This document shows positions 26,064 through 34,969 of a stretch of 64,000 nucleotides of DNA, piece after piece (the stretch's first letter is position 1; every line of letters begins with the position of its first letter). The notes under the pieces were generated by a model. It was not told where the DNA came from, did no database searches, and saw only the letters and a list, made by a program, of their open reading frames with translations. Source of the DNA: Myxococcota bacterium (GTDB lineage Bacteria; Myxococcota_A; UBA796; UBA9615; JAKLKC01); NCBI GenBank assembly GCA_023150875.1, contig JAKLKC010000020.1, positions 41,081-105,080 on the forward strand, read 5' to 3'. The position numbers and the translations under genes were made by a program.

Positions 26064-26806
26064 CTTGCTCCTTCCTCCCTCGCGGCCGCCTCCCGGCGCC
26101 GCCGACCTTCGTCCGGGTCGCTCTCGGGCTCCACCCCCGCCGACCCCGATTCCAATACCTGGTCCAACGGTGCGCCCACGACGAAAATTCCCTCGCCGTC
26201 GACCCGCTGGACCATCACCCGCGAGCCCAGGGGCCAGGTCCCTGCGGACTCGTCGCGGGCCGGGCCGGAATGACGCTCCCCCTGGGAGGTGAACACGATC
26301 TCCCCCAGTCCCGCGGCGGGAATGGTGACCGTGACCTCGGCCTCCTCACCCACGAACGCCCGGCGATTCACCGAGCGCCCGCCCCCGCCGAGGGAGACGA
26401 TGGCGCGACTGAGGGCCGCCATCCCCACCCAGCCCCCGATCCCCGCCGGGAGGGCCGCCGCCCAGGCCAGCAGGTCGCCGAGCCCGAGCCACTCGATGCC
26501 CGCCGCTCCCCCGAGCCCCGTGCCGATGAGGAGGGCGGCCAGGGCGGTGGGGCTGAACAGGGGCAGCGGCGACGGGGCGTGGTGGTGCGCGTGGGGATCG
26601 CCGGCGGTGCCGTGGCCGTGGTGGTGGTCGTGGGAGTGGTCGTGCCCTTCCCCGGCGTCCCCGTCGCCGTGGGCGTCGCCATGGGCGTCCCCGCCGTCGC
26701 CGCCTGCGTCGTCGGCGGAGTCCCCCCCGTCGAGCTGCCCCAGCAGGAACGAGCCGATGACGAAGGCGAGGCCCACAGCGGCGATGGCGGCGAAGGTGGT
26801 CAGCAA
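26060..26806 (-). CDS. NfeD/YqiJ-like membrane protein with His/Asp-rich loop
   Basis: 248 aa, ATG at 26806. An N-terminal helix precedes a loop of about 50 residues very rich in Asp, Gly and His (HDHSHDHHHGHG, HAHHHAP), then two or three helices and a soluble OB-fold-like C-terminal domain (RRAFVGEEAEVTVTIPAAGL ... PLGSRVMVQRVDGEGIFVV). NfeD/YqiJ proteins work with flotillins at the membrane, and the four-base overlap with the flotillin gene fits. The His/Asp-rich loop is unusual for the family and looks able to bind divalent metals. Confidence 0.82.
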   Translation of the reverse strand: MLTTFAAIAAVGLAFVIGSFLLGQLDGGDSADDAGGDGGDAHGDAHGDGDAGEGHDHSHDHHHGHGTAGDPHAHHHAPSPLPLFSPTALAALLIGTGLGGAAGIEWLGLGDLLAWAAALPAGIGGWVGMAALSRAIVSLGGGGRSVNRRAFVGEEAEVTVTIPAAGLGEIVFTSQGERHSGPARDESAGTWPLGSRVMVQRVDGEGIFVVGAPLDQVLESGSAGVEPESDPDEGRRRREAAAREEGAR

Positions 26807-26828
26807 GGGCGATCCCTCGGGAAGGCGA

Positions 26829-28763
26829 TCAGGGGCAGATGGGACCCTCGATCACCAGGAGGTTGTCGTCCTCGTCGCACTCCGGGATGCTGCCGTACCC
26901 GGTGCCGTCGTCGTCGACGTTCACCACCAGGTTGGCGTCCCCGACGACGGAGGCGTCGAACGAGAGGCGCACCCCCTCGCTGCTCCAGCCCGACGCGATG
27001 GAGGAGGCGACGATGGCCCCGCTCAGGTAGGTGAGGGTGTTGCCCTCCTGGCGGTACACGGTGACCTGGACCGGCGTGGCCACGTCCGCCGTGCCCTCGT
27101 TGAAGACCCGGAGCACCACGAAGGCGTTGCCGAAGGTCTCGCAGTCGAGGTCGCAGACCTCGGCCCGGGGGAAGAGATCCGCGGCGGCGCCCCCGGTGGC
27201 CGAGGCGAGGTCGGCGGAGCGGAAGCTGTTGTAGGTCAGCCAGTTGGGGTCCGGGTAGTGGGGCACCGCGCCGTCGTTGTCGATGTTGGTGATGGAGTAG
27301 GCGTGCTGGTTCCACACCGGGCGGGTGGGCATCCAGGAGTCGTCGGCGTCCCCCACCACGGCGATCCCGCCCAGGCTCGATCCGCTGAAGTTGGGGTTCC
27401 GGCCGTAAATGATCTCGGCGTGTCCGTCCTTGTCGACGTCGGCTATGGCGGGGTACTCGATCCAGGTGGCGGAGCTGTGCTCCATGCCCTGGAGCTTCAC
27501 CACGCCGTCGGGCCCGCTGAACACCCACAGGTGGACCTCGTCGGCGTAGACGACCTCGGCGATCCCGTCCCCCTCGAAGTCGAAGACCGTGGCGCCGGTG
27601 ACGCCCGACGAGGAGTCCTGGGTGGGGCGGGTCCACAGGAGGGATCCGTCCCCGTCGAAGACCGTGTAGGCGCCGAAGGACGCGACGCCGACCTCCACGG
27701 CGCCGTCACCGTCGAAGTCGGCGATGGTGGGGGGCCCGCCGCCGCCGCCGGGGATGTTCGAGGGTCCCCAGATCCGTGGGCCCGTGGTGTCGTACAGGGA
27801 GACCGATCCGTTGGTGACCACCACGACCTCGGCCTGGTCGTCGCCGTCGAAGTTGGCGACGGCGGGGTAGCCGTCGGCGGACCCGTAGGTGTAGATGGTG
27901 GCGCCCACCTTGTCGTAGGCGGCGTTCCCCGCCATCAGCTCCTGGTCGCCGTCGAGGTCGACGTCGGCGAAGAACGAGGTGCTCCCGGTCCCCGCGCCGC
28001 CGATCCCCCGGGTGCCGCGGCCCAGCAGGGTCCCGGTCCTGCCGTCCAGGACGAGCCTGCCGAGGGCGACCTCGACGTGGCCGTCGCCGTCCACGTCTCC
28101 GATGGCCGGGCTGGCGCAGACCGAAGGGACGTCGGTGGACGCCGCGCCGCCGGTCCACAGGGTGGTGCCGTCGTGGTTGAGCGCGAGGGGCCGCTGGGTG
28201 TCCGTGGCCAGCACGATCTCGGGAAAGCCGTCCTCGTCGATGTCGCCGATGGCGACGCTGCCCTGGCCCTGGGCGCTGACCTGGGCGGACCACAAGTGGA
28301 CGCCGTCGCCGCTCACCGCCCGCACGACGCCGTCCTGGGTGCTGCCGCCGGCGTAGGTGATCACCACGATGTCGGGGACGTCGTGGTCGTCCACGAAACC
28401 GTCGCCGTTGTCGTCGTCGAGGTTGGCGATGGCGGGGGGCATCATGATGGCCGTCGATGACGGGGCGACGGGGAAGGCCGACAACTCCCACTCCACCACC
28501 GGCGTGAACGTGCCGACGCTCACGGGCTCGCAGGTGGGGTCCACGGCGACCGCCTCGGGGGGCAGGTACTCGTCCTGGCAGAGGCCGATGGGATCGGGGG
28601 TGGTGTCGTCGTCGGGGCCCGGGGTGGAGTCGTCGTCGACGAAGCTGTCGTCGTCCGGGTCCGGATCTCCGTCGCCGGGATCGCCGTGCAGGTTGTAGTC
28701 GGAGCACGCGAGGCCGAGGAGGGCCAGGACGGGGAGAGGGGCGAGGGAGCGGGGGGCGGTCAT
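26829..28763 (-). CDS. FG-GAP/VCBS-repeat lipoprotein (copy 1)
   Basis: 644 aa, ATG at 28763 with GGGGAGGA upstream. The lipoprotein signal LALLGLAC (Cys about 19) is followed by SDYNLHGDPGDGDPDPDDD, an Asp-rich spacer, then at least six FG-GAP repeats, each with a calcium-binding-type loop (IGDIDEDGFPEIVLATD, IGDVDGDGHVEVALGRL, FADVDLDGDQELMAGNA, IADFDGDGAVEVGVASF, IADVDKDGHAEIIYGRN), forming a predicted beta-propeller. The C-terminal 130 residues form a CARDB-like adhesion or beta-sandwich domain. It is probably surface-exposed and involved in adhesion or carbohydrate binding. It ends 22 bases upstream of the NfeD-like gene on the same strand and may share its transcript. Paralog at 31091-33043. 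Confidence 0.87.
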   Translation of the reverse strand: MTAPRSLAPLPVLALLGLACSDYNLHGDPGDGDPDPDDDSFVDDDSTPGPDDDTTPDPIGLCQDEYLPPEAVAVDPTCEPVSVGTFTPVVEWELSAFPVAPSSTAIMMPPAIANLDDDNGDGFVDDHDVPDIVVITYAGGSTQDGVVRAVSGDGVHLWSAQVSAQGQGSVAIGDIDEDGFPEIVLATDTQRPLALNHDGTTLWTGGAASTDVPSVCASPAIGDVDGDGHVEVALGRLVLDGRTGTLLGRGTRGIGGAGTGSTSFFADVDLDGDQELMAGNAAYDKVGATIYTYGSADGYPAVANFDGDDQAEVVVVTNGSVSLYDTTGPRIWGPSNIPGGGGGPPTIADFDGDGAVEVGVASFGAYTVFDGDGSLLWTRPTQDSSSGVTGATVFDFEGDGIAEVVYADEVHLWVFSGPDGVVKLQGMEHSSATWIEYPAIADVDKDGHAEIIYGRNPNFSGSSLGGIAVVGDADDSWMPTRPVWNQHAYSITNIDNDGAVPHYPDPNWLTYNSFRSADLASATGGAAADLFPRAEVCDLDCETFGNAFVVLRVFNEGTADVATPVQVTVYRQEGNTLTYLSGAIVASSIASGWSSEGVRLSFDASVVGDANLVVNVDDDGTGYGSIPECDEDDNLLVIEGPICP

Positions 28764-29009
28764 GGGGGTCCTCCCCAGCGAGAGAGGTCTCATTCTTACC
28801 CGATCGGCGGCTCCGCCGCTGCCCTCGGGGGTGCGATCCGCGGGCGAAAGGGGCAGGCGGGACCAGGCAGCGGGGGTGACGACGGGGTGACGGGGGCGCA
28901 ACGGTCCCCTCCTCCCCTTCCGGCCAGGGCCGGGGTCGGGTATCCGTGGGCGGTGTCGGATCGAGTGGCGCCCGGATGGGCCGGGAGCCGGAGGAGGAAG
29001 CGGGAGCCG

Positions 29010-29747
29010 ATGAGTCACCGGTGGCGAGCCCTCGCCCCCCGCTCCGTCCCGGTCGCCGGGTTGGGGGCGCTCCTGGCAAGCGGGGTCGCCTGGGGCGCGG
29101 AGGGGGAGGGGGAGGAGGACGGCGGGCCCATCCCCTACGCCCCGCGGTGGCTCGGGTCCATGGGGGTGTACGAAGAGAAGGCGTCCGTCGGCGTGCGGGC
29201 CGCGGGTGAAGGGGCCCGGGTGCGGCGGGAAGCGGGCGGGGAGGGGCGTCCGGAGGGTGGGGCCGAGGGGAGGCGCGTCCTCCTGTCGTTCGGGGCGCGG
29301 CTCTGGGTGCTGGGCCCGAGGCCCCTGCCCGAGGGGTTCGCCAGCCACCCCGCGGCGGTGGTCGACCCAAGAGCGCCTTTCACAACCCCGGACCTGCTGC
29401 GGCCGCCGATGCGGGGGATCTGCGGCGTCGCGGGGCCCCCGGTCGCCTGCGACGTGCTTCAGCACGCCTCGGCGCCCGTGCACCCCCACTCCTTGCATTC
29501 ACCCCCGCCTCGCTGGCCTCGCAACGGTCCTCCCGTTGTGAAAGGCGCTCTAACGGCGCGGGTCGAGGCGGGGCCGGTGGAGCTGGGGCTGGCGGTGGAC
29601 AACCTGCTGGGCTCGGAGTGGAGGGACGGGGAGTTCGTGGACGCCTCGTGGTGGGACAAGGGCAGGCCCGAGAGCGCGCTGCCGGTGACGCATGTGACGG
29701 CGGGAGCGCCGTTCGCGTTCCGGGGGTCGTTGAGGTTGAGGTTGTGA
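29010..29747 (+). pseudogene. truncated TonB-dependent receptor remnant
   Basis: The open frame of 245 codons starts with a signal peptide (VAGLGALLASGVAWGAEGEG) and jumps directly to late beta-barrel sequence: GPIPYAPRWLGSMGVYEEK, then GPRPLPEGFASHPAAVVD, and after an insertion ELGLAVDNLLGSEWRDGEFV, ending with VPVTHVTAGAP-like sequence and the terminal strand FRGSLRLRL. TonB-dependent receptors are usually 600-900 residues, so the plug and most of the barrel are gone. A 182-base element with 17-base inverted repeats interrupts the remaining barrel in frame. It cannot form a working transporter. Confidence 0.72.
29370..29551. mobile_element. MITE-like element with 17-base perfect terminal inverted repeats
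   Basis: The ends AGAGCGCCTTTCACAAC (29370-29386) and GTTGTGAAAGGCGCTCT (29535-29551) are perfect inverted repeats around 148 bases that include the short hairpin CGTGCT-TC-AGCACG (29452-29465). It is too small to encode a transposase and sits inside the barrel remnant of the TonB receptor, splitting HPAAVVD from LTARVEAG. A retron-like or other structured RNA is a less likely alternative. No target-site duplication is obvious. Confidence 0.6.
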
Positions 29748-29816
29748 TGGGCGATGGCATGCCTGTCCGATGGCCAACCACCGTCCCTCGACGCGCGCCC
29801 GAGCGCTTGCAGATAA

Positions 29817-29862
29817 GGCACGGGCCTGCGGCCCTGGCCCCGTGGCTCGGGCACGGGACCAG
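29817..29862. repeat. GC-palindromic repeat related to the tad-locus insert
   Basis: It contains GGCACGGGCCTGCGGCCCTGG and, 10 bases on, CGGGCACGGGACCAG; the same two blocks, with one base change in the hairpin loop, occur at 11366-11414. The GGGCC-TGC-GGCCC stem is shared. This points to a dispersed palindromic repeat family in this genome. Confidence 0.5.
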
Positions 29863-29920
29863 CGCGGCGGACTTGGGGCGGGAACGGATGGGCATGGGCG
29901 ATGGGGAAGGGAGCGGGGGG

Positions 29921-29950
29921 TGTAATGGGGTGTAATGGGGTGTAATGGAG
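29921..29950 (+). repeat. three tandem 10-base units TGTAATGGGG
   Basis: Two perfect copies and a third with one change (TGTAATGGAG) run without a gap in the noncoding stretch after the receptor remnant. The units are AT-richer than anything nearby. Function unknown. Confidence 0.8.
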
Positions 29951-30052
29951 GGGGCTTGCGGGGCCCTTGCGCCCGCGCCGAGAATCGGCGCCCCACCCAA
30001 GGGTGGGGGGAGGAGGTGGGCCTGTACCTTGGGTGGCGCGCGCGTTACCTCT

Positions 30053-30143
30053 TGTGCGCCCACCCGCCAGGCCGGGCCACGCCTGTGCACCCACCCACCC
30101 GGCAGGAGCGCGCCCTCGTACCCACCCGCCACGCCGCGACGCG
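30053..30143 (+). repeat. imperfect 31-base tandem repeats in noncoding DNA
   Basis: Two units (30053-30083 and 30084-30114) share TGTGC-CCCACCC at the start and an end in CGCC; a third, more diverged unit follows to about 30143. They lie just upstream of the lipoprotein gene at 30216. The rest of 29748-30215 shows no gene. Confidence 0.5.
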
Positions 30144-30215
30144 ACATTCCGGCACCCCACGCCGCCCCACCCACCCGGCCACTCACGCCCTCGCCGGCCG
30201 ACAGGAGCCACCCCC

Positions 30216-30812
30216 ATGCCCCCACCCCACCTCCCGGGTTCCCCCCCAGCGCCCGCATCCACCCGCCGTCCCGTCGCGCTCCCCCCCCTCGCCGCGCCGG
30301 TCCTCGCCGCCCTCCTCGCCGCCTCCCTCCCGGGCTGCGCCGGCGAGGGGCGCACCCTCGTCGCCGTGCCCCTCGCGGCGGGCCCCGCCTCGCCCGCCGC
30401 CGCCTTCGACGCCCCCGGCGGATGGGTGGTCACCCTCCAGGAGGCGTGGGTGACCTTCGCCGACCTGCAGCTCGAGGCGCCCCCTTCGGTGACCGCCACC
30501 TCTCCCCGCGGCGTCCGGCGGGCCCTGGCGGCCCTCTCCCCCCTGGGCACAGCCCACGCCCACCCGGGCCACGACTTCGCGGGCTCGGTGAGCGGCGAGT
30601 GGCTGGGGACCGCCACCGTGGACCTCCTGGGCGGAGACTTCGACGCCGACGGCGAGGTCACGATGCGGGAGCTCAGCCAGGTCCAGGTGGCGCCCACGGG
30701 CTACGACGTGGGCCAGTACGCCGAGGTCACCGACCTGGGAGCGTTCGTCGCGTTCCTGACCCGCACCCTCGGGCACATCGACGGCGAGGGGCACTGCCAG
30801 GTGGACCTGTAG
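30216..30812 (+). CDS. lipoprotein with an EF-hand-like loop
   Basis: 198 aa, ATG at 30216 with AGGAG ten bases upstream. A lipoprotein signal (VLAALLAASLPGC, Cys about 33) is followed by the segment GGWVVTLQEAWVTFADLQLE, an HAHPGHDF histidine cluster and the calcium-loop-like DFDADGEVTMREL. Proteins with a 'VTL..A.V.F.D.' segment and an AHAH-type histidine cluster are often found next to TonB receptors in Myxococcota, which fits the adjacent receptor remnant. A metal-binding role is possible but not shown. Confidence 0.65.
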   Translation: MPPPHLPGSPPAPASTRRPVALPPLAAPVLAALLAASLPGCAGEGRTLVAVPLAAGPASPAAAFDAPGGWVVTLQEAWVTFADLQLEAPPSVTATSPRGVRRALAALSPLGTAHAHPGHDFAGSVSGEWLGTATVDLLGGDFDADGEVTMRELSQVQVAPTGYDVGQYAEVTDLGAFVAFLTRTLGHIDGEGHCQVDL

Positions 30813-31090
30813 GCGCGCACCCGGCCCCTCCCGGTGGCGAGGCGGCGGGGCCACGGCATCCCGCGGGTCGCCGGATGGCGGGAGCGCTCCAGGTGGCATG
30901 CGTGTTGACTCCGCGCGCATATTCCAACTTGTGAACGGTCGCTTCCAACCCCGTGGCCCGATCGCCCCTCGCGCAGGCGATCTGCGGCCGGTCCGGAATC
31001 ACAAGATTTCCGGCGCACTTCCGTTCGCTTCCACTTCCAACGGAGCCGGAGTATGACGGTCGCGCCGCACGCCGCGGCGAGGACCCCCGC

Positions 31091-33043
31091 ATGTCCCATC
31101 GAACGGAACGCCTCGTTCCCGTCGTGCCCCTGTTCGCCCTGCTCGCCCTCGGGCTCGCCTGCTCCGACTACAACCTCCACACCGATCCCGGCGAGGGGCA
31201 CATCCCTCCCGAGGAGGAGCCGCCCCCCGACCCTCCCGAGGAGGAGCCGCCCCCCGAAGACGACGACACCACCCCCGATCCCTCGGGGCTGTGCGAGGAC
31301 GAGTACCTCCCTCCGGTCGAGACCCCGGTGGACGGGACCTGCGCGCCGGAGGCGGTGGGGTCGTTCACGCCGGTGGTGGAGTGGGAGCTGGCGTCGTTCC
31401 CCGTCGCCTCGACGTCCACGTCGATCATGATGCCCCCCGCCGTGGCGAACCTCACCGACGACGACGGCGACGGGGACGTGGACGAGGACGACGTGCCCGA
31501 CGTGGTGGTGATCACCTACGCCGGAGGGAGCCCCTTCGGCGGCGTGGTGCGGGCGGTGAGCGGGGACGGCGTCCACCTGTGGTCGGCCCAGGTGAACGCC
31601 CAGGGCCAGGCCGGGGTCTCCATCGGCGACATCGACGGGGACGGGCTCCCCGAGGTGGTCACCGTCACCTCGGACTGGAAGCCCATCGCCCTGCGGAACG
31701 ACGGGACGACCCTGTGGACGGGGCCGGCGTCCCTCACCGGGATCCCCATCTACTGCGCCAGCCCCGCCCTCGGGGACATGGACGGGGACGGGGCCGTCGA
31801 GGTGGGGATCGGGCGCCTGATCGTGGACGGCGCCACGGGCGCACGGATCGCCGAGGGCACCCGTGGGCTCGGCGGCTCGGGGGTGGGGAGCACGTCGTTC
31901 TTCGCCGACGTCGACCTCGATGGCCGGCAGGAGCTGATGGCGGGCAACGCCGCCTACCGCAAGGACGGCTCCACCGCCTTCACCTACGGCAGCGGCGACG
32001 GCTACCCCGCCGTCGCCGACTTCGACGGCGACGACCAGGCCGAGGTCGTGGTGGTCACCGTCAGCGAGGTGACCCTGTACGACACGGCGGGCGCCACGAT
32101 CTGGGGTCCGGTGGCGATCCCGGGGGGAGGAGGCGGCCCCCCCACAGTCGCCGACTTCGACGGGGACGGAGCGCCGGAGATCGGCGTCGGTTCCTTCGGC
32201 GCGTACACCGTGTTCGAGACCGACGGCACCCGGAAGTGGTCCCGGACCACCGAGGACGGGTCGTCGGGGATCACCGGGAGCACGGTGTTCGACTTCGAGG
32301 GGGATGGGGTGGCCGAGGTGGTGTACGCCGACGAGACCCGCCTGTGGGTGTTCAGCGGGCCCGACGGCGCGGTGAAACTGGAGGGACTGGAGCACAGCTC
32401 CGCCACCTGGATCGAGTACCCCGCCATCGCCGACGTGGACGGGGACGGCCACGCCGAGATCGTGTACGGCCGGAACCCCAACCTCGCCGGGGACTCCCGC
32501 TACGGGATCGCCGTGGTGGGGGACGCCGACGACTCCTGGATGCCGGCCCGGCCCATCTGGAACCAGCACGCCTACTCGATCACCAACGTCGAGGACGACG
32601 GGGCGATCCCGACCCATCCCGCCCCCAACTGGCTGGAATACAACAGCTTCCGCTCCGCCGACCTCGTGGCGGCGACGGGAGGGGTGGCCGCCGACCTGGT
32701 GGCGCGGGCTGACGTGTGCAGCCTCGACTGCGACACCTTCGGCACCGCCTGGCTCAGCGTCTACGCCCTCAACCAGGGCACCGGCGACGTCGAGTCCCCC
32801 GTGAGGGTGTCGGTGTACCGCAAGGTGGACGCCGAGCTGCTCCACCTGGACACCGTGGTCGTGGATCAGCCCATCCCGTCGGGGTGGAGCGCCCCCGGCG
32901 TGCGGATCCCCCTGGACGCCGAGTTCGTCGGGGACGCCGCCCTCGTGGTGGCGGTCGACGACGACGGCACCGGCCTCGGCACGGTGCCCGAGTGCCGCGA
33001 GGAGAACAACCGCTTCCTGATCCCCGCCCCCGTCTGCCCCTGA
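31091..33043 (+). CDS. FG-GAP/VCBS-repeat lipoprotein (copy 2)
   Basis: 650 aa, ATG at 31091. The lipobox LALGLAC is followed by SDYNLHTDPGEG, a Pro/Glu-rich spacer (two PPEEEPPP-type units) and the same FG-GAP propeller as 26829-28763, with calcium-loop repeats such as IGDIDGDGLPEVVTVTS and VADFDGDGAPEIGVGSF and a similar C-terminal domain ending ECREENNRFLIPAPVCP. The two copies differ mainly in the spacer. A six-base inverted repeat CCGGAA/TTCCGG lies at 30993-31013, about 80 bases upstream. It is probably surface-anchored. A convergent transporter gene ends 10 bases after it. Confidence 0.87.
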   Translation: MSHRTERLVPVVPLFALLALGLACSDYNLHTDPGEGHIPPEEEPPPDPPEEEPPPEDDDTTPDPSGLCEDEYLPPVETPVDGTCAPEAVGSFTPVVEWELASFPVASTSTSIMMPPAVANLTDDDGDGDVDEDDVPDVVVITYAGGSPFGGVVRAVSGDGVHLWSAQVNAQGQAGVSIGDIDGDGLPEVVTVTSDWKPIALRNDGTTLWTGPASLTGIPIYCASPALGDMDGDGAVEVGIGRLIVDGATGARIAEGTRGLGGSGVGSTSFFADVDLDGRQELMAGNAAYRKDGSTAFTYGSGDGYPAVADFDGDDQAEVVVVTVSEVTLYDTAGATIWGPVAIPGGGGGPPTVADFDGDGAPEIGVGSFGAYTVFETDGTRKWSRTTEDGSSGITGSTVFDFEGDGVAEVVYADETRLWVFSGPDGAVKLEGLEHSSATWIEYPAIADVDGDGHAEIVYGRNPNLAGDSRYGIAVVGDADDSWMPARPIWNQHAYSITNVEDDGAIPTHPAPNWLEYNSFRSADLVAATGGVAADLVARADVCSLDCDTFGTAWLSVYALNQGTGDVESPVRVSVYRKVDAELLHLDTVVVDQPIPSGWSAPGVRIPLDAEFVGDAALVVAVDDDGTGLGTVPECREENNRFLIPAPVCP

Positions 33044-33052
33044 CTTCCCCCT

Positions 33053-34648
33053 TCACCGCCCCCCGGCGGCCCTGCCCCGCGCCGCCGCCCCTCCCCGGGT
33101 CAGGGTCAGGACCCACCGGCCGTACATCCAGATCCCCAAGGCCGACAGCAGCCCGATCACGCCCATGAAGACCCACACCGCCCCGACGGCGTGGGTGTCG
33201 TGGAGCAGGCGGGTGAGGGCCTCGGGGGCCTCGCCGGTGAACTCCACCAGCCGCTGGAACGCCTCCCCCTGGGGGATCGCGTCGACGGCGGCGGCATCCA
33301 TGCCCCGCTCCGCCAGGAGCTCCCGGGAGAACCGCTCCTTGGACGCGAACCGGTCGTACAGGGCGGGAGCGATGAACCCCTCCAGGGTCCAGCCGACGGC
33401 CAGCGGGATCTGGGAGAAGCCCAGGTACATCGCCTTCTTGTCCGAGGGGGCGATGTTTCCTATGAACTCGCTGAACTTGGGGCTGGACAGCATCTCGCCC
33501 ACGCTGAAGACGAGGATCGCCCCCACCGAGACCCACCCCAGCACCGAGAAGCCCGACAGGAACATCGCCGCCGTCGCAAGCAAGGTCCCCACCACCATGC
33601 TCGTGGTCGCCCGCATCTTCCCGCTCAGCCAGGCGAACAGGAAGCAGGTGGTCATGATCAGGCCGGCGTTGAGGTTGAGCATGCCCTCGGGCTGGATGCG
33701 CGTCCCCTCCTCGTTCATCACCACGAAGAACCGCACCCACTCGCTCGTCGCGCCGCCGTCGCCGAAGAGGGCGCGCACGATGTCGCGCGTGTCCACCCAG
33801 TCGTCGATGTGGGCGGGGAGCACGTCGAACAGGGCGTTGAACATGAACCAGAAGCCGCTGAAGATCGCCAGGTAGATCCAGAGCTGGGGCTTGCGGAGCT
33901 CCCCCAGGGACTCGGCGAGGAGGTTCGGACGCCGCAGCTTCCCCTCCTTCGCCAGGCGCGCCCTCTCCTTCCGCTCCTCGATCCCCGGCTCGCGGTAGGT
34001 CAGCAGCAGCAGGAAGTTCAGGCAGATGATGGCGGCGCAGGCGAGGAAGACGTACCGCCACTCCATCTTCCGCATGTAGCCCGCCACCAGGGGCCCGAGG
34101 AAGCCGCCGATGTTCACGGTCTGGTAGAAGACCCCCCAGGCCATGGAGCTGTTCTCGCGGCGGGTGGCCTTGACCAGGGTGCCCTGGATCCCCGGTTTGA
34201 AGATCGCCGTGCCCGTGGCCAGCAACACCGCGCCGCCGAAGAAGCCGGCGTACGTCGGGAAGGCCGCCATGGTGAGATAGCCGGCGATCTTCACCACCGT
34301 GGAGACGAAGATCGTCTGCTTGTACCCGTAGCGGTCCGAGAGGCCGCCGGTGAAGACCGGCAGGATCGACTGGATCAGCGCCCACGTGGAGAGGATCGCG
34401 CCGAAGGAGGTGAGGGTCACGCCCAGGCCCCCGGCGCTCACCGGGTCCTTGGCGTAGAGGGTGGCCACCGCCTTCACCCCGTAGTAGGCGAGCCGCTCCA
34501 CCATCTCCATCGCGCCGACGACCCAGAAGACGTAGCTCAGGGAGGCCAGGGCGGCGAAGAGGCCGAGCTGCTCCACGTCGTCGAGGGCGCCGGTGGGGGG
34601 CGGCGCCTTCGGGCCGGCGGCGCGATCCCCCTCGGGGGAAACGGTCAT
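33053..34648 (-). CDS. POT/PTR-type peptide MFS transporter
   Basis: 531 aa, ATG at 34648 with GGGAGAGAG upstream. Twelve or more membrane helices are visible. The first half carries MFS/POT marks: EMVERLAYYGVKAVATLYAK in helix 1, GGLSDRYGYKQTIFVSTVVK in the 2-3 loop and FYQTVNIGGFLGPLVAGYMR, close to the FYxxINxGxxxGP motif of proton-coupled oligopeptide transporters. The ExxER-type motif is present as EMVER. It probably imports di- or tripeptides with protons. The C-terminal tail is basic and low in complexity. Confidence 0.85.
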   Translation of the reverse strand: MTVSPEGDRAAGPKAPPPTGALDDVEQLGLFAALASLSYVFWVVGAMEMVERLAYYGVKAVATLYAKDPVSAGGLGVTLTSFGAILSTWALIQSILPVFTGGLSDRYGYKQTIFVSTVVKIAGYLTMAAFPTYAGFFGGAVLLATGTAIFKPGIQGTLVKATRRENSSMAWGVFYQTVNIGGFLGPLVAGYMRKMEWRYVFLACAAIICLNFLLLLTYREPGIEERKERARLAKEGKLRRPNLLAESLGELRKPQLWIYLAIFSGFWFMFNALFDVLPAHIDDWVDTRDIVRALFGDGGATSEWVRFFVVMNEEGTRIQPEGMLNLNAGLIMTTCFLFAWLSGKMRATTSMVVGTLLATAAMFLSGFSVLGWVSVGAILVFSVGEMLSSPKFSEFIGNIAPSDKKAMYLGFSQIPLAVGWTLEGFIAPALYDRFASKERFSRELLAERGMDAAAVDAIPQGEAFQRLVEFTGEAPEALTRLLHDTHAVGAVWVFMGVIGLLSALGIWMYGRWVLTLTRGGAAARGRAAGGR

Positions 34649-34969
34649 GGGCTCTCTCCCGGGGGCCCGCGGGGGGGTAGAGGCCCGGACGGGCTCCCGC
34701 GGAGCGGGGGGCATCATGCCACACGCCCGGGGGTGCCCGCGGGGAGGCGCCGCCCGCCGCCGATGCCAGCGGGTCAGGCACGCCGATCTTGCCCGACGGT
34801 CAGCGGACGTGGTACGAGGAGTGCCGGTGGTCGCCCCGCTCCGGCGGACCCTCGGGAGGGGGGTGATCGCCCCCCTCCGCCCGAGGCGGTGGGACCCCCA
34901 CCCCGGCCACCTCGTCCGGGCGCGGCCCGGCGCGCCCCTCGGACCAGGCGTTCCGGCGTCCCGGAGGCG
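34649..34969. other. intergenic region between divergent genes
   Basis: 321 bases between the transporter (- strand) and the glycosyltransferase-like gene (+ strand). It should contain both promoters, but I see no clear -35/-10 pair, RNA gene or repeat. Confidence 0.4.
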
